Source of the DNA: Gloeomargarita sp. SKYG116
GTDB taxonomy: Bacteria; Cyanobacteriota; Cyanobacteriia; Gloeomargaritales; Gloeomargaritaceae
Assembly: GCA_025056115.1 (NCBI GenBank)
Contig: JANWVM010000003.1
Span: 1 to 64,000, forward strand
Length of the DNA: 64,000 bases
Reading direction: 5' to 3'
This document shows, piece by piece, positions 32,617 through 42,518 of this stretch. Position numbers and translations under genes: made by a program. The stretch's first letter is position 1, and every line of letters begins with the position of its first letter. The notes below the pieces were generated by a model. That model had not been told where the DNA came from and ran no database searches. It was given only the letters and a program-made list of their open reading frames with translations.

Positions 32617-33724
32617 GAACCCCAAAGTACCGCATGAGAATTTGGTCAATGCGTTGCGCCGCTTGCCCATCTCCAAAAGGATTCACAGCTTGGGCCATAC
32701 GCTGGTAGGCGGTTTGGTCCGTGAGTAACTCCACTGCCTTGGCGACAATCGTGTCCGTGTCAGTACCAACCAACACGGCAGTCCCAGCCAGGATGGCCTC
32801 CGGGCGTTCGGTGGTCTCTCGCAACACCAACACGGGTTTGCCGAGCGCTGGCGCTTCCTCCTGAATCCCGCCGGAATCTGTCAGCACCAGGTAACAGCGC
32901 TGCATCGCCCCCACCAACTGCGGATAGTCCAATGGCGGAGTTAAAAAAACACGGGGATGGTTCTCCAGTAAAGGCCGTAATACGTCCTGCACCTGGGGAT
33001 TGGGATGCAGGGGCAGCACGAGGGCCGTGTCGGGCACCTGGGTCAAGAGGCGCAAAAACGCCTGGGCAATGCGGGTCAAGGGTTCTCCCCAGTTTTCCCG
33101 CCGGTGGACCGTTGCCAGCAATACCCGATAGCGGCACCAGTCCAAACCAGGCACCGGACACGCCGGGTTTTGCCGGGCCACTTGGTGCAGCGCGTCAATC
33201 ACGGTGTTGCCGGTGTGATGAATTTCGCCTGTCACCCGCGATTCCTTGAGGTACTGGACTGCCAGGGGTGTCGGCGCAAAGTGCAATTGGGCCAGTTGAG
33301 AAATCAAGCGGCGGTTGGCTTCTTCCGGGTAGGGGTGAAATAGATTATCCGTGCGCAACCCCGCTTCTACGTGACCGACCGGAATGCGCTGGTAAAAACT
33401 GCTCAGGGCGGCGGCAAAGGCAGTAGTCGTATCTCCCTGTACCAACACCAACTGGGGTTTCAAGCTTTGAAGGAGTGGAGACAACCGTTCCAGCGTGCGA
33501 CAGGTGATTTGCTCCAGTGTTTGTCCTGGCGCCATGATGGCCAAATCGTAGTCCCACTGCACCCCAAACCACCCCAGCACCTGGGCCACCATGTCCCGGT
33601 GTTGACCCGTGTTAATGACGCTCACTTGCCAGTGGGGATTGGCCCGCAAGGTTTGAATCACTGGTGCGAGCTTAATCGCTTCGGGGCGCGTCCCCAACAC
33701 AATAGCCACAGGAATCGGCATCAC
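32600..33724 (-). CDS. wecB: UDP-N-acetylglucosamine 2-epimerase (non-hydrolyzing)
   Basis: VAIVLGTRPEAIKLAPVI, VQGDTTTAFAAALSSFYQRIPVGHVEAGLRT, LTDSGGIQEEAPALGKPVLVLRETTERPEA. Confidence 0.95.
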   Translation of the reverse strand: MMPIPVAIVLGTRPEAIKLAPVIQTLRANPHWQVSVINTGQHRDMVAQVLGWFGVQWDYDLAIMAPGQTLEQITCRTLERLSPLLQSLKPQLVLVQGDTTTAFAAALSSFYQRIPVGHVEAGLRTDNLFHPYPEEANRRLISQLAQLHFAPTPLAVQYLKESRVTGEIHHTGNTVIDALHQVARQNPACPVPGLDWCRYRVLLATVHRRENWGEPLTRIAQAFLRLLTQVPDTALVLPLHPNPQVQDVLRPLLENHPRVFLTPPLDYPQLVGAMQRCYLVLTDSGGIQEEAPALGKPVLVLRETTERPEAILAGTAVLVGTDTDTIVAKAVELLTDQTAYQRMAQAVNPFGDGQAAQRIDQILMRYFGVHDQDP

Positions 33725-33763
33725 GCCCGCCTATTCTAGCACCGCCACTGCCTGCAAACATTT

Positions 33764-34777
33764 TCAAACGTCGCGAAACCGTTGTTGTTTCAGTAAGGCT
33801 GTCACCTGTTCACAACGCTCGATATCCCCCATTTCCAAGAACAAATCGGCGGCCTTGCGCAGGTCATCCACCGCACCCACTTCATCCCCGAGGGCAAGAC
33901 GTACTTTAGCGCGGTCGAAATAGCAAGGAGCCAACTCTGTGTCCATACGCAGCGCTTGGTTCAGTTCTTCCAGCGCCCCTTGATAATCACCTTTTTCCAT
34001 CTTCACCAGGCCCCGTTCATAAAAATCATCAGCCCCCATCTGCCGCTTGTGGGTGGTGACTTCCTTGTGGATGTAACGATAGTTGGGGTTCATATCCAGC
34101 GCTTTTTTGTAGTCAGCGGCAGCCCCTTCGTAATCCCCCAGTTTCCGTCTAGCCAGGCTGCGGTTGTGATAAAACTCGGCGGCGTCGGGGTTCAATTCAA
34201 TGGCTCTGGTATAGTCATCAACCGCCCGCTGGTAGTCCTTGACTTTGAACCGGATGAGTCCTCGGTTGTAATAGGCTGCCGCCATGTTGGGATTGTAGGT
34301 GATGGCCTTTTGTAAATCAGCGAGCGCCTGGGAGTAGTTCTGTAAACGCCGGTAGGCCACGCCTCGTTCGTAGTAAGCTTCAGCGTTGTGGGGTTCCAAC
34401 GCCAGCGCCTCGTTAAAGTCCTGGATCGCCGCTTCGTAGTCTCCTTTTTCCATCTTCTGGCGACCTTGGTTGAGTAGCAGCGCGGCGGGACTCGGCAGCC
34501 TAGAAGCCTGGGGGGATTGGGGTTTTGGCGGTGGGGGAGGTGGAGGCGCATCTAGCCGAGCCGCCAATGGGGGAGTCGCTGCCGATGTCTGGCGCTGGGA
34601 TAACCACCAGCCGACGCCTATGCTCAACACAATCCCCGCGCCAGCGGCCATCAGGATGAAGGGTAACAGGCTAGGTGACCGTTGGGGTGCAGTTCCCGTT
34701 TGACCATAGGCAACGGTGGCCGCAAGCCCTATCACAACACCTGCGCCCCAACCTATCCATTTGCCCTGACTGTCCAT
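33764..34777 (-). CDS. TPR-repeat membrane protein
   Basis: N-terminal TM helices, then tandem TPRs (GDYEAAIQDFNEALALEPHNAEAYYERGVAYRRLQNYSQALADLQKAI...). Confidence 0.9.
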   Translation of the reverse strand: MDSQGKWIGWGAGVVIGLAATVAYGQTGTAPQRSPSLLPFILMAAGAGIVLSIGVGWWLSQRQTSAATPPLAARLDAPPPPPPPKPQSPQASRLPSPAALLLNQGRQKMEKGDYEAAIQDFNEALALEPHNAEAYYERGVAYRRLQNYSQALADLQKAITYNPNMAAAYYNRGLIRFKVKDYQRAVDDYTRAIELNPDAAEFYHNRSLARRKLGDYEGAAADYKKALDMNPNYRYIHKEVTTHKRQMGADDFYERGLVKMEKGDYQGALEELNQALRMDTELAPCYFDRAKVRLALGDEVGAVDDLRKAADLFLEMGDIERCEQVTALLKQQRFRDV

Positions 34778-34910
34778 CGGTTTTTCCGAATACTGGCTAC
34801 GGCCAAACGCACCTTTTATCCTAAGCTTTTCGGTGGCTTTTTGCCAATCGCACATCGAGACATTTCCCCGCCAAAGCTCATAATAAAAAGGCAATCATTC
34901 ATGCTCTGGT

Positions 34911-36410
34911 ATGCTCCGACGCTGGCGCTGGGTATGGTTCGGGTCGGTTGCCGTTTTGACCCTGATGCTGCTGTTGGGTCTGAGTCAAAATCTGGTCAAC
35001 CTTTACACTCAAATCCTGACCGTTGCGGGGGCCACAGTTGCCAATGGGTTGCTAGGGCTGCTGCTGCTGGTAATGCTGGGATTAGTGTTGACCGTAGGCC
35101 GGATTGTCTGGTTGGCCGGTCGGCCTGCCCGTCCAGGTCCTAAACGCCCGTCGTCACCCCCCAGCGATGTCCAACAACACCTGGAACAGATTGCCCAGCA
35201 ATTGGCCCAAATTGAGGACCAGGTCACCCGCCAATATCTGGAAGCCCAGTACCAGGAACTGCTGGCCCAACAGAACCGCCAGCCCCTGCGCCTGGTGATT
35301 CTCGGCACCGCTTCGACGGGTAAAACGTCACTAGTCAATACATTATTAGGGCGCATTGCTGGGGAAGTCGCCCCGACGCTGGGAACGACGCAAACCGTGC
35401 AGGTCTATGGCTTTCGTATCAAAGGCGTGCCGCGCCGGCTAGAGTTGATGGACACGCCGGGATTGCAGGAGGGGTCGGTGGCCGGGGCCAGCCGGGAACA
35501 AGAAGCCATCGCCTGGGCGCAAAAGGGGGATTTGGTCATCTGGGTGGCTGACAACGACCTGCGCCAGTCAGAAATAACCGTGCTGGTGCAGTTGCGACAA
35601 CTGGGAAAACGCGTGGTGCTGGCGCTGAACAAAACCGATTTGTATCTCCCTGCCGACCAGGAGGTGTTACTGGCCCAGATTCGCCAGCGGCTCCAGGGCT
35701 GGTTGGCGCCCGAGGATGTCGTGCCCATTGCCGCAGCGCCCCCGCCAGTGACCTTGGAGACGGGGGAACCCTATCAACCGCCCGTGAATATTGAACCCCT
35801 CTTGCAACGGGTCGCAGCGATTTTGCAGACCGAAGGCGAGCAGTTGATCGCTGAAAACCTGCTTTTGCAGTGCCGGCAGTTGGGCGCCGAAGCCCAGGCA
35901 ATTGTAGAGCGACAACGGCGACGCCAAGCAGAAGCCATTGTGGAGCGATTTCAGTGGATTGGCGCCGGGGTGGTGTGGTTGACGCCTTTGCCAGGGGTGG
36001 ATTTGCTGGCGCAAGCGGCGGTACAGGCGCAAATGGTGGTGGAGCTGGGCCAGGTGTATGGCTGCCGCTTGAGTTTAGAGCAGGGGCGCGAACTGGCGCT
36101 GTCTTTAGCCAAAACCTTGACAGCTCTAGGTGTGGCGCGGGGGATTGCCAGCTTGGTGAGCCGGACGTTGAAAACCACGGTCGCGGGTTATGTGTTTACA
36201 TCCGCCGTACAGAGTGTGAGTGCCGCCTATCTCACGCGGGTAGCAGGTCTAAGTTTCATTACCTACTTTCGCCAGAACCAGAGCTGGGGCGAGGGAGGCA
36301 TGGCGGCGGTGGTGCGACAACAGTGGGAGCAAGAAAAGGAAACGCTGCCCCGCTGGGTGCAAATGGCCTGGCAACGGTTACAGGCGGGGCAAGCCGGGCG
36401 ACGGCCCTAG
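34911..36410 (+). CDS. GTPase with C-terminal DUF697 membrane domain
   Basis: P-loop GTASTGKTSLVNTLLG, DTPGLQEGSVAG, ALNKTDLYLP; C-terminal hydrophobic DUF697-like region. Confidence 0.9.
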   Translation: MLRRWRWVWFGSVAVLTLMLLLGLSQNLVNLYTQILTVAGATVANGLLGLLLLVMLGLVLTVGRIVWLAGRPARPGPKRPSSPPSDVQQHLEQIAQQLAQIEDQVTRQYLEAQYQELLAQQNRQPLRLVILGTASTGKTSLVNTLLGRIAGEVAPTLGTTQTVQVYGFRIKGVPRRLELMDTPGLQEGSVAGASREQEAIAWAQKGDLVIWVADNDLRQSEITVLVQLRQLGKRVVLALNKTDLYLPADQEVLLAQIRQRLQGWLAPEDVVPIAAAPPPVTLETGEPYQPPVNIEPLLQRVAAILQTEGEQLIAENLLLQCRQLGAEAQAIVERQRRRQAEAIVERFQWIGAGVVWLTPLPGVDLLAQAAVQAQMVVELGQVYGCRLSLEQGRELALSLAKTLTALGVARGIASLVSRTLKTTVAGYVFTSAVQSVSAAYLTRVAGLSFITYFRQNQSWGEGGMAAVVRQQWEQEKETLPRWVQMAWQRLQAGQAGRRP

Positions 36411-36532
36411 TCGTTGGTGGTTCGGGGTGTCACGAGAATTAGCCAGAACATCATCCACTCTTAACCTGGGGATAACCCCAACCATGACGCCAGTCGTTAC
36501 AATAGCGGCGACTTTGTGTATCCACGAGTAGT

Positions 36533-38659
36533 ATGGGGATTCGCCGACGGGAAGCTCTGCTGTTTTTAGCGAGCGGGATTGGCGTGGCAGCGTTGGGGTA
36601 TCGAGGCACGGAAGCGGCAACATCACCCCTGAAGTTTCGGCCAGTTCGAGGTGTGATGCCCATTCCTACCGATGGCTTGACGCCGGCGCAGCAGAAAACG
36701 GTTTATGCCAAGGTGGAAGTGCTAGACGATTTAGTGCTGCCAGAGGGCTACACCTACGAGGTGCTGGCGGCCTGGGGCGACCCCTTGGGCGATGGCCGGT
36801 TTGGGTACAACAATGACTATTTATCGTTTGTCTCGGCGGGCAATGACCAGGCTTACTTGACGGTGAATTTTGAGTACATCAGCGCCCGCACTTGGATGGA
36901 AACCTACCAGCCGGTGATTGGCCAGGCGTTGCCCATAGCGGAGGTGGAAAAGGCAATGGCATCAGGGCCGATTGATGTCTCCCGCTTGCCTGCTGATAGT
37001 CCCTTGCGCCAAGCCATTGAACAGATTGCAGTGGCGGCAATGCAGGATTTGGGGATTGGGGTAATGACCATCCGGCGCGAGGGCCAGCGGTGGGTGAAAG
37101 CCCCCAGCCCTGCCGACCGTCGTATTACGGGGATTTCCGGCTGGAAAGATGGACGCTATCTCAAAGCGACGGGACCAGCGACTCTGATTTTTGCCAAAAC
37201 CCAAGGCCAGGGCTATCTCGACGGTTTGGGCGACAGGATTATCGGCACCTTTGGCAATTGCGCGGGCGGGACGACCCCCTGGGGCACGGTACTGAGTTGC
37301 GAGGAGAATTTTCAGTATCTGGTGGCCGAACCGGTGTACCCCGATGGTACATCGTTTGCACCAGCGACTCGTCCATTTACTGTAGCTGATGGCGAACTAG
37401 CAGGTCACGGCAGCGCGCTAGGGCTGGCGGGCAACAAGTACGGTTGGGTGGTGGAAGTCGACCCGGCCAACCCCAATGACTACGGCACCAAACACACCTG
37501 GCTGGGCCGATTTCGCCACGAGGCGGTGGGGATTCGGGTGGTTCCCGGCAAACCCCTGGCGTTTTACTCCGGCTGCGACCGCCGTGGGGGACACCTATAC
37601 AAGTTTGTGAGCCGGGAGGTCGTGCGCAATCCTAAAGACAAGAGCAACTCCCGCCTGTTGACCGACGGGATGCTCTACGCAGCTAAGTTTCATCCCGATG
37701 GCACCGGCCAGTGGATTCCTTTAGCGCCGGACACACCGGTGAATCCGGACCCCCCAGAAGTCCACGCCGGCGGGTTTATCAATTTACCTAAGCGACCAGA
37801 GGGGGGATTTGCGCCGGTCACAACCACCGCCGAAGTAGAGCAGTACAAGCAGCGGTTCAAAACCTTGGGCGATCTTTACACCGGCACGCTCCAGGAAAAA
37901 CAAGGGGCCATTTTGATTGATGCCCACTATGCTGCCAGTGCGGCGGGAGCTACTTGCACGGCCCGGCCAGAAGACACGGTGATTGCCGCCGATGGCACGC
38001 TGTATATTGCCTTCACGTCGGGGAGTCCCAATTCAGTCGATGGCGGGCCAGATGAGCGGGTGTTTGTGGGGCCAGCGAACCTGCGTTCCTACGAGCCGGG
38101 CTGGATCATGGCCTTACGGGAGAAAGACGGCGAACCCGCCGCATTGACGTTTACCTGGGAAATGGTGGCGACGGGGGGCGAACCAGCTTTGGGGGGCGCG
38201 GGTTTTTGCAATCCCGACAACCTGATGGTGGACCCGGCGGGACACTTGTGGATGGTCACAGACATTAGCACGTCCCGCTTGAACAGTCCGGCCCACATAC
38301 CCGGGAGTGGTCGCTACGGCAACAATTCCATGTGGTTTATCCCGACCCACGGGCCGCAGGCGGGCCAGGCGTTCCTGTTTGGCATTGGGCCGATGGAGTG
38401 CGAATTGACGGGGCCGTGCCTGAGCGACGACGGCAGGACGCTCTTTCTGGCGGTACAACACCCCGGCGAGCAGTTGGGGATGCGCAAGGACGGGGCAAAA
38501 CGAGTGCTGCAAGTGCGGATGCAGGATACGGAGGGCGACCGGTTTATCCAGGAGCGGGTGGTGCCCCTGGGGTCCAACTGGCCGAGCAAGACGCCCAACG
38601 CGCCCCCGAAACCGGCAGTGGTGGCCATCCGGCGTTTGGACGGTCAACCCTTGGTCTAA
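36533..38659 (+). CDS. PhoX-family (DUF839) phosphatase, Tat-exported
   Basis: MGIRRREALLFLASG Tat-like signal; NNDYLSF, NCAGGTTPWGTVLSCEENFQ, KHTWLGRFRHEAVGI, FCNPDNLMVDPAGHLWMVTD. Confidence 0.88.
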   Translation: MGIRRREALLFLASGIGVAALGYRGTEAATSPLKFRPVRGVMPIPTDGLTPAQQKTVYAKVEVLDDLVLPEGYTYEVLAAWGDPLGDGRFGYNNDYLSFVSAGNDQAYLTVNFEYISARTWMETYQPVIGQALPIAEVEKAMASGPIDVSRLPADSPLRQAIEQIAVAAMQDLGIGVMTIRREGQRWVKAPSPADRRITGISGWKDGRYLKATGPATLIFAKTQGQGYLDGLGDRIIGTFGNCAGGTTPWGTVLSCEENFQYLVAEPVYPDGTSFAPATRPFTVADGELAGHGSALGLAGNKYGWVVEVDPANPNDYGTKHTWLGRFRHEAVGIRVVPGKPLAFYSGCDRRGGHLYKFVSREVVRNPKDKSNSRLLTDGMLYAAKFHPDGTGQWIPLAPDTPVNPDPPEVHAGGFINLPKRPEGGFAPVTTTAEVEQYKQRFKTLGDLYTGTLQEKQGAILIDAHYAASAAGATCTARPEDTVIAADGTLYIAFTSGSPNSVDGGPDERVFVGPANLRSYEPGWIMALREKDGEPAALTFTWEMVATGGEPALGGAGFCNPDNLMVDPAGHLWMVTDISTSRLNSPAHIPGSGRYGNNSMWFIPTHGPQAGQAFLFGIGPMECELTGPCLSDDGRTLFLAVQHPGEQLGMRKDGAKRVLQVRMQDTEGDRFIQERVVPLGSNWPSKTPNAPPKPAVVAIRRLDGQPLV

Positions 38660-38698
38660 CCCGCTACGATGGGTGTGAAGGGTTTGGGTTGACCCAAG

Positions 38699-39208
38699 GT
38701 GGTACTGGAGCCGATTGCCATTCCCAGCCTGTTGCGCTTGCCGGAGAAAAAGTTATCCCTGACGGTGCGGCAAAAGTTCGCTGGTTTGCCCCTGCTGACA
38801 CCGGCGCAGGGCGAAGTGGACATTTGGCACCAGGGGACGCACTTGCGGGTGGAGGCACAGGTGAGCATGATTGTCACGTTGACCTGCCGGCGCTGCTTGT
38901 GCCAGTACAACCACCGGCTGCCGTTGCAGGTGTCGGAAATCATCTGGTTGGATGCGGTCAAGAGCGACCCGAATGCCTGGCCGCTGGAGCAGGAGGTACC
39001 CCTAACGGATTTGATGGAGTACTTGCCGCCGGAGGGGTGGTTTGATGTGGGCCAGTGGTTGTATGAACACATTTCCCTGGCGCTCCCGACCGACCCCCTG
39101 TGTCGCCCAGATTGTAAGGTAGACTGGCCAGGGGGCGAAGTAGAGCAAGAGGGCGAGACGATAGACCCCCGCTGGGCGGCGTTAGCAGCGCTGGACTGGC
39201 CGGAATAG
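38699..39208 (+). CDS. YceD/DUF177 family protein
   Basis: DIWHQGTHLRVEAQVSMIVTLTCRRCLCQYNHRLPLQV...LCRPDCKVDWPG; non-ATG start likely. Confidence 0.82.
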   Translation: MVLEPIAIPSLLRLPEKKLSLTVRQKFAGLPLLTPAQGEVDIWHQGTHLRVEAQVSMIVTLTCRRCLCQYNHRLPLQVSEIIWLDAVKSDPNAWPLEQEVPLTDLMEYLPPEGWFDVGQWLYEHISLALPTDPLCRPDCKVDWPGGEVEQEGETIDPRWAALAALDWPE

Positions 39209-39210
39209 CC

Positions 39211-40752
39211 ATGGACTTTGCCCAGGAGCTTGGCCTACTCATTCGGGCGCGGTACCCGTTCATCTACGTGCCCACAGTGGAAGAGGAGCGCCTGGAGAGC
39301 GTGATTGGCCAGGTAGCGCGACGCTTGGGGCAATGGGGCGTTTATGTTTGGGATTTTGTGGAGGGCATCCAGGGCAATCCCAACGACCAGGGATTTGCGC
39401 GGCGGAATCCCCTGCAGGCGCTGGAGTTTTTGGAAAAATTGCCCCCCCACGTGCCGGCGCTGTTGGTGTTGCGGGATTATAGCCGGTTTCTAGAGGATGT
39501 ATCGGTGGCCCGCAAGTGTCGCAATCTCAACCGGGTGCTCAAGGCCCAGCCCAAAAGTGTGATTTTCGTTGCGCCAGAGGTGCGTCTGCCGCTGGAGTTA
39601 CAGGAAATTGTCACAGTCTTGCCGTTTGGGTTGCCCACTGCTGAGGAGTTGCGCCGGGAATTGACCCAGATGGTGCAGGGGTTGCCGCAGCCACCGTCGC
39701 CGGAGCTCCTGGAGGACTTGGTGCGCTCTTGTCAGGGGTTGTCCTTGGAGCGGATGCAACGGGTGATTGGCCGGGCGCTGGCGCAACGGGGGAAACTCAC
39801 GGAAGCCGATGTGGAGGAGGTGCTGCTGGAAAAACGCCAGATTATTCAACAGACCCAAATTCTGGAATTTTGCACCCCGACGGTGACCTTGAACGATGTG
39901 GGGGGCTTGGATAATTTGAAGCTCTGGTTGCAGCGGCGGCAAAAGGCCTTCAGCCCAGCGGCGCGGGAATACGGGTTGCCCTACCCACGGGGACTGTTAC
40001 TGGCGGGATTGCAGGGGACGGGCAAATCCCTGACAGCTAAGGCGATTGCCCACCATTGGCATTTACCCCTGCTGCGGTTGGATGTGGGGCGGTTGTTTGC
40101 CGGGTTGGTGGGGGAATCGGAAAGCCGCACCCGCCAGATGATCCAAATCACCGAAGCCCTGGCCCCCTGCGTGCTGTGGATTGATGAGATTGACAAGGCG
40201 TTTAGCGCCACCGATAGCCGCTCCGACGGGGGCACCACCAACCGGGTCTTCGGTACGATTCTCACCTGGCTGGCGGAAAAAGAATCGCCCGTGTTTGTGG
40301 TCGCCACCGCCAACCAAATTCAGTTGTTGCCACCGGAGCTGTTGCGCAAGGGCCGGTTTGACGAAATCTTCTTTGTGGGGTTGCCCACCTGGGAAGAACG
40401 CCAGAGCATTTTGCAGGTGCATTTATCCCGCTTGCGGCCCCACACCTGGCAAACCTACGACATTGCGCGCTTGGCCTGGGAAACGCCAGATTTTTCGGGG
40501 GCGGAACTGGAACAAGCCATCATTGAAGCCATGCACACCGGATTTAGCCAGGGCCGGGAGTTCACCACAGACGATATATTAGAAGCAGCCAGCCAGATCG
40601 TTCCGCTAGCGCGCACGGCCCAAGAACAGGTGCAACTGCTGCAACAGTGGGCCAGCACCGGCAAAATTCGTTCCGCTTCTCGCCACACCAGTCTCAGCCG
40701 TCGGATCGAGCAAATGGAGGACCAGGATTACTATGGCGAGTCGCCTGCGTGA
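39211..40752 (+). CDS. ycf46: AAA-family ATPase, Ycf46-like
   Basis: RARYPFIYVPTVEEER, GLLLAGLQGTGKSLTAKAIAHHWHLPLLRLDVGRLF, LWIDEIDKAF, FVVATANQIQLLPPELLRKGRFDEIFFV. Confidence 0.92.
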   Translation: MDFAQELGLLIRARYPFIYVPTVEEERLESVIGQVARRLGQWGVYVWDFVEGIQGNPNDQGFARRNPLQALEFLEKLPPHVPALLVLRDYSRFLEDVSVARKCRNLNRVLKAQPKSVIFVAPEVRLPLELQEIVTVLPFGLPTAEELRRELTQMVQGLPQPPSPELLEDLVRSCQGLSLERMQRVIGRALAQRGKLTEADVEEVLLEKRQIIQQTQILEFCTPTVTLNDVGGLDNLKLWLQRRQKAFSPAAREYGLPYPRGLLLAGLQGTGKSLTAKAIAHHWHLPLLRLDVGRLFAGLVGESESRTRQMIQITEALAPCVLWIDEIDKAFSATDSRSDGGTTNRVFGTILTWLAEKESPVFVVATANQIQLLPPELLRKGRFDEIFFVGLPTWEERQSILQVHLSRLRPHTWQTYDIARLAWETPDFSGAELEQAIIEAMHTGFSQGREFTTDDILEAASQIVPLARTAQEQVQLLQQWASTGKIRSASRHTSLSRRIEQMEDQDYYGESPA

Positions 40753-41566
40753 GTCCACTTCGCCGTGGACGTGGGTCGCCAGTTTCGTGTTAGCCACCAC
40801 GTTGCCCATGACTGCCAGTTTTATCCTGGTGCGCTTGGGTTTACAGCACTGGTACCAAGCGATGGCTCCCCGACTAGAGACGCCGACGCTCCAGCCCAAT
40901 CCGCCCCAGACCGATGTCATTCCTGCTGGTCAACCGGTGCAGGTCACGGAACCGCAAGGTTTACTGGTGCGGGCGCAACCGGATGTCAACAGTCGCGTTG
41001 TGGGAACCGTCGCCTATCAACAGACAGTGGAGCGGTTAGAGGTCAGTCCCGACCGGCAATGGGAACAGGTACGGCTACCGGCCCAGCAGGTCATCGGGTG
41101 GGTGCGAGCTGGCTATTTACAACCCCTGGCAACGCACACACCGGCGGCCACACCGAATTTGTGGGTCACGGCCAAGGATGGTTTGATTCTCCGGCGAGAA
41201 CCCAGTACGTCCGCCCCCGTCGTCACCGGTTTGGCCTATGCCCAGGAGTTAATCTTACTCACATACAACGCCGACCAAAGCTGGGCGCAGGTGCAAGTGC
41301 CAGCGACAGGAACCATTGGTTGGGTCAAGGCTGAATACACACGCGCTACTCCCCCCACCGAACGGGAAGGCCGGCAAGTGGCGGTCAACGCTGCGACCGG
41401 TCTGCTCCTGCGGGAAGCGCCGAACGGTACCCCCCTCACGACCCTGCCGGATAAAGAAACACTGCTCGTTTTAGACGCGAGCGCCGATGGTCAGTGGCTG
41501 AAGGTGATGGTGGTGCGCACGCAACAGGAGGGGTGGGTCAAAAGCGATTACACGCGGCCGTTGTGA
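40733..41566 (+). CDS. Membrane-anchored bacterial SH3-domain protein
   Basis: N-terminal TM helix, then three SH3b-like repeats (GLLVRAQPDVNSRVVGTVAYQQTVERLEV..., GLILRREPSTSAPVVTGLAYAQEL..., GLLLREAPNGTPLTTLPDKETLLVLD). Confidence 0.85.
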   Translation: MASRLRESTSPWTWVASFVLATTLPMTASFILVRLGLQHWYQAMAPRLETPTLQPNPPQTDVIPAGQPVQVTEPQGLLVRAQPDVNSRVVGTVAYQQTVERLEVSPDRQWEQVRLPAQQVIGWVRAGYLQPLATHTPAATPNLWVTAKDGLILRREPSTSAPVVTGLAYAQELILLTYNADQSWAQVQVPATGTIGWVKAEYTRATPPTEREGRQVAVNAATGLLLREAPNGTPLTTLPDKETLLVLDASADGQWLKVMVVRTQQEGWVKSDYTRPL

Positions 41567-41569
41567 GTC

Positions 41570-41773
41570 TTAACCTGACGCATCCACCGTATCCAGCCAG
41601 GCAAACACCCGGTCTAGCTCATCCAAACTAATCAGCCCATACCGCCATAGCACAATCGGCAACGGCCCCTGCCCCGAGTCCTCCCGGCGTAATGCCATTT
41701 CAATCGAAGCCGCCGATACCGCCAGCTCCTCCTGCAAAAATCGGATCAATCGCGCATCACGTCCCGATACCAT
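41570..41773 (-). CDS. DUF2949 family small protein
   Basis: 67 aa; RLIRFLQEELAVSAASIEMALRRED...LPIVLWRYGLISLDELDRVFAWLD. Confidence 0.8.
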   Translation of the reverse strand: MVSGRDARLIRFLQEELAVSAASIEMALRREDSGQGPLPIVLWRYGLISLDELDRVFAWLDTVDASG

Positions 41774-41940
41774 CCCCCTCTCCCCTGAGCCGTTGGAGTG
41801 ATCCGATTCCGAAAACCATAGCGCAAAGTACCCGCTTTTGTGTCCCCAGCTTAACCTATTTTTACATCACGATCAATAATTTTTGTAAAGTTTCTGAGAA
41901 AACCTGTTATGGCTGAGCCTCGCGTGATGGTTCTACGGTT

Positions 41941-42117
41941 GGTTGCCAGGCGTAGACCTGCCAGAGCCGGCCAGAGTGCCTGGTAGTTCCCTTGTTTGGG
42001 GTTGTCGGGCGCAGCCTATCTTGGGGTTTCCCTGTTCCTATCTGCTGGTCATCCCCCAGGTTGCCGGGCGCAGCTCCGCTGGTAGTTTTCCAATGAAAGT
42101 ATTTATTCAAGCTGGTA
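41941..42117. repeat. Three-unit imperfect tandem repeat, 59-bp period
   Basis: Unit starts at 41941 (GGTTGCCAGGCGTAG), 42000 (GGTTGTCGGGCGCAGCC) and 42059 (GGTTGCCGGGCGCAGCTCCG), exactly 59 bp apart. Confidence 0.55.
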
Positions 42118-42371
42118 GAAAATTTCCTAGTGAGAACACAGAGATGATGAAGAAGCACCCCCTTGCGACTGCTAATTGGCAATTTAAGAGGTGCCCTCAA
42201 GTGGCTTGATTATAGTCAGGTGGAACCGGGATTTCACTGTACGTGTTTTTATGCGTAAATACCGATGTGTGACCTACGCAAAATGACAAGAATTTACTAG
42301 AAAATTAACCAGATATCCGTGGATACACCGGTATTCCTATAAAAATTCCTGATAATGCGGACCCCTTGACT

Positions 42372-42420
42372 TTACACGTAAGTACAAATTCTAGAGTGAA
42401 GGTACGTACTTAGGGTGTAA
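42372..42420. promoter_or_regulatory. Inverted repeat upstream of small ORF/murF, candidate operator or RNA hairpin
   Basis: TTACACGTAAGTAC (42372-42385) and GTACTTAGGGTGTAA (42406-42420) are inverse copies apart from one short indel. A -35-like TTGACT begins at 42366. Confidence 0.4.
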
Positions 42421-42518
42421 GCGCATGTAGAGGGAGGTAAAGCTGGCGACTGGAACAGGGGAATTCAGTACCGTGTTTAACGTCTTACTGTTTCGACACG
42501 ACTTTTTACGGGTACACG

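Noticed and set aside
36467-36480. TGGGG-ATAA-CCCCA hairpin between GTPase and PhoX-like genes
   Set aside because: Only 5-bp stem and no T-tract; cannot be supported as a terminator.
41941-42117. Possible mini CRISPR array (59-bp spaced units)
   Set aside because: Only three diverged units, no invariant repeat with variable spacers, and far from the cmr operon.
41907-42200. ORF of 97 aa on minus strand
   Set aside because: Coincides with the 59-bp tandem repeat and has no family signature; probably spurious.
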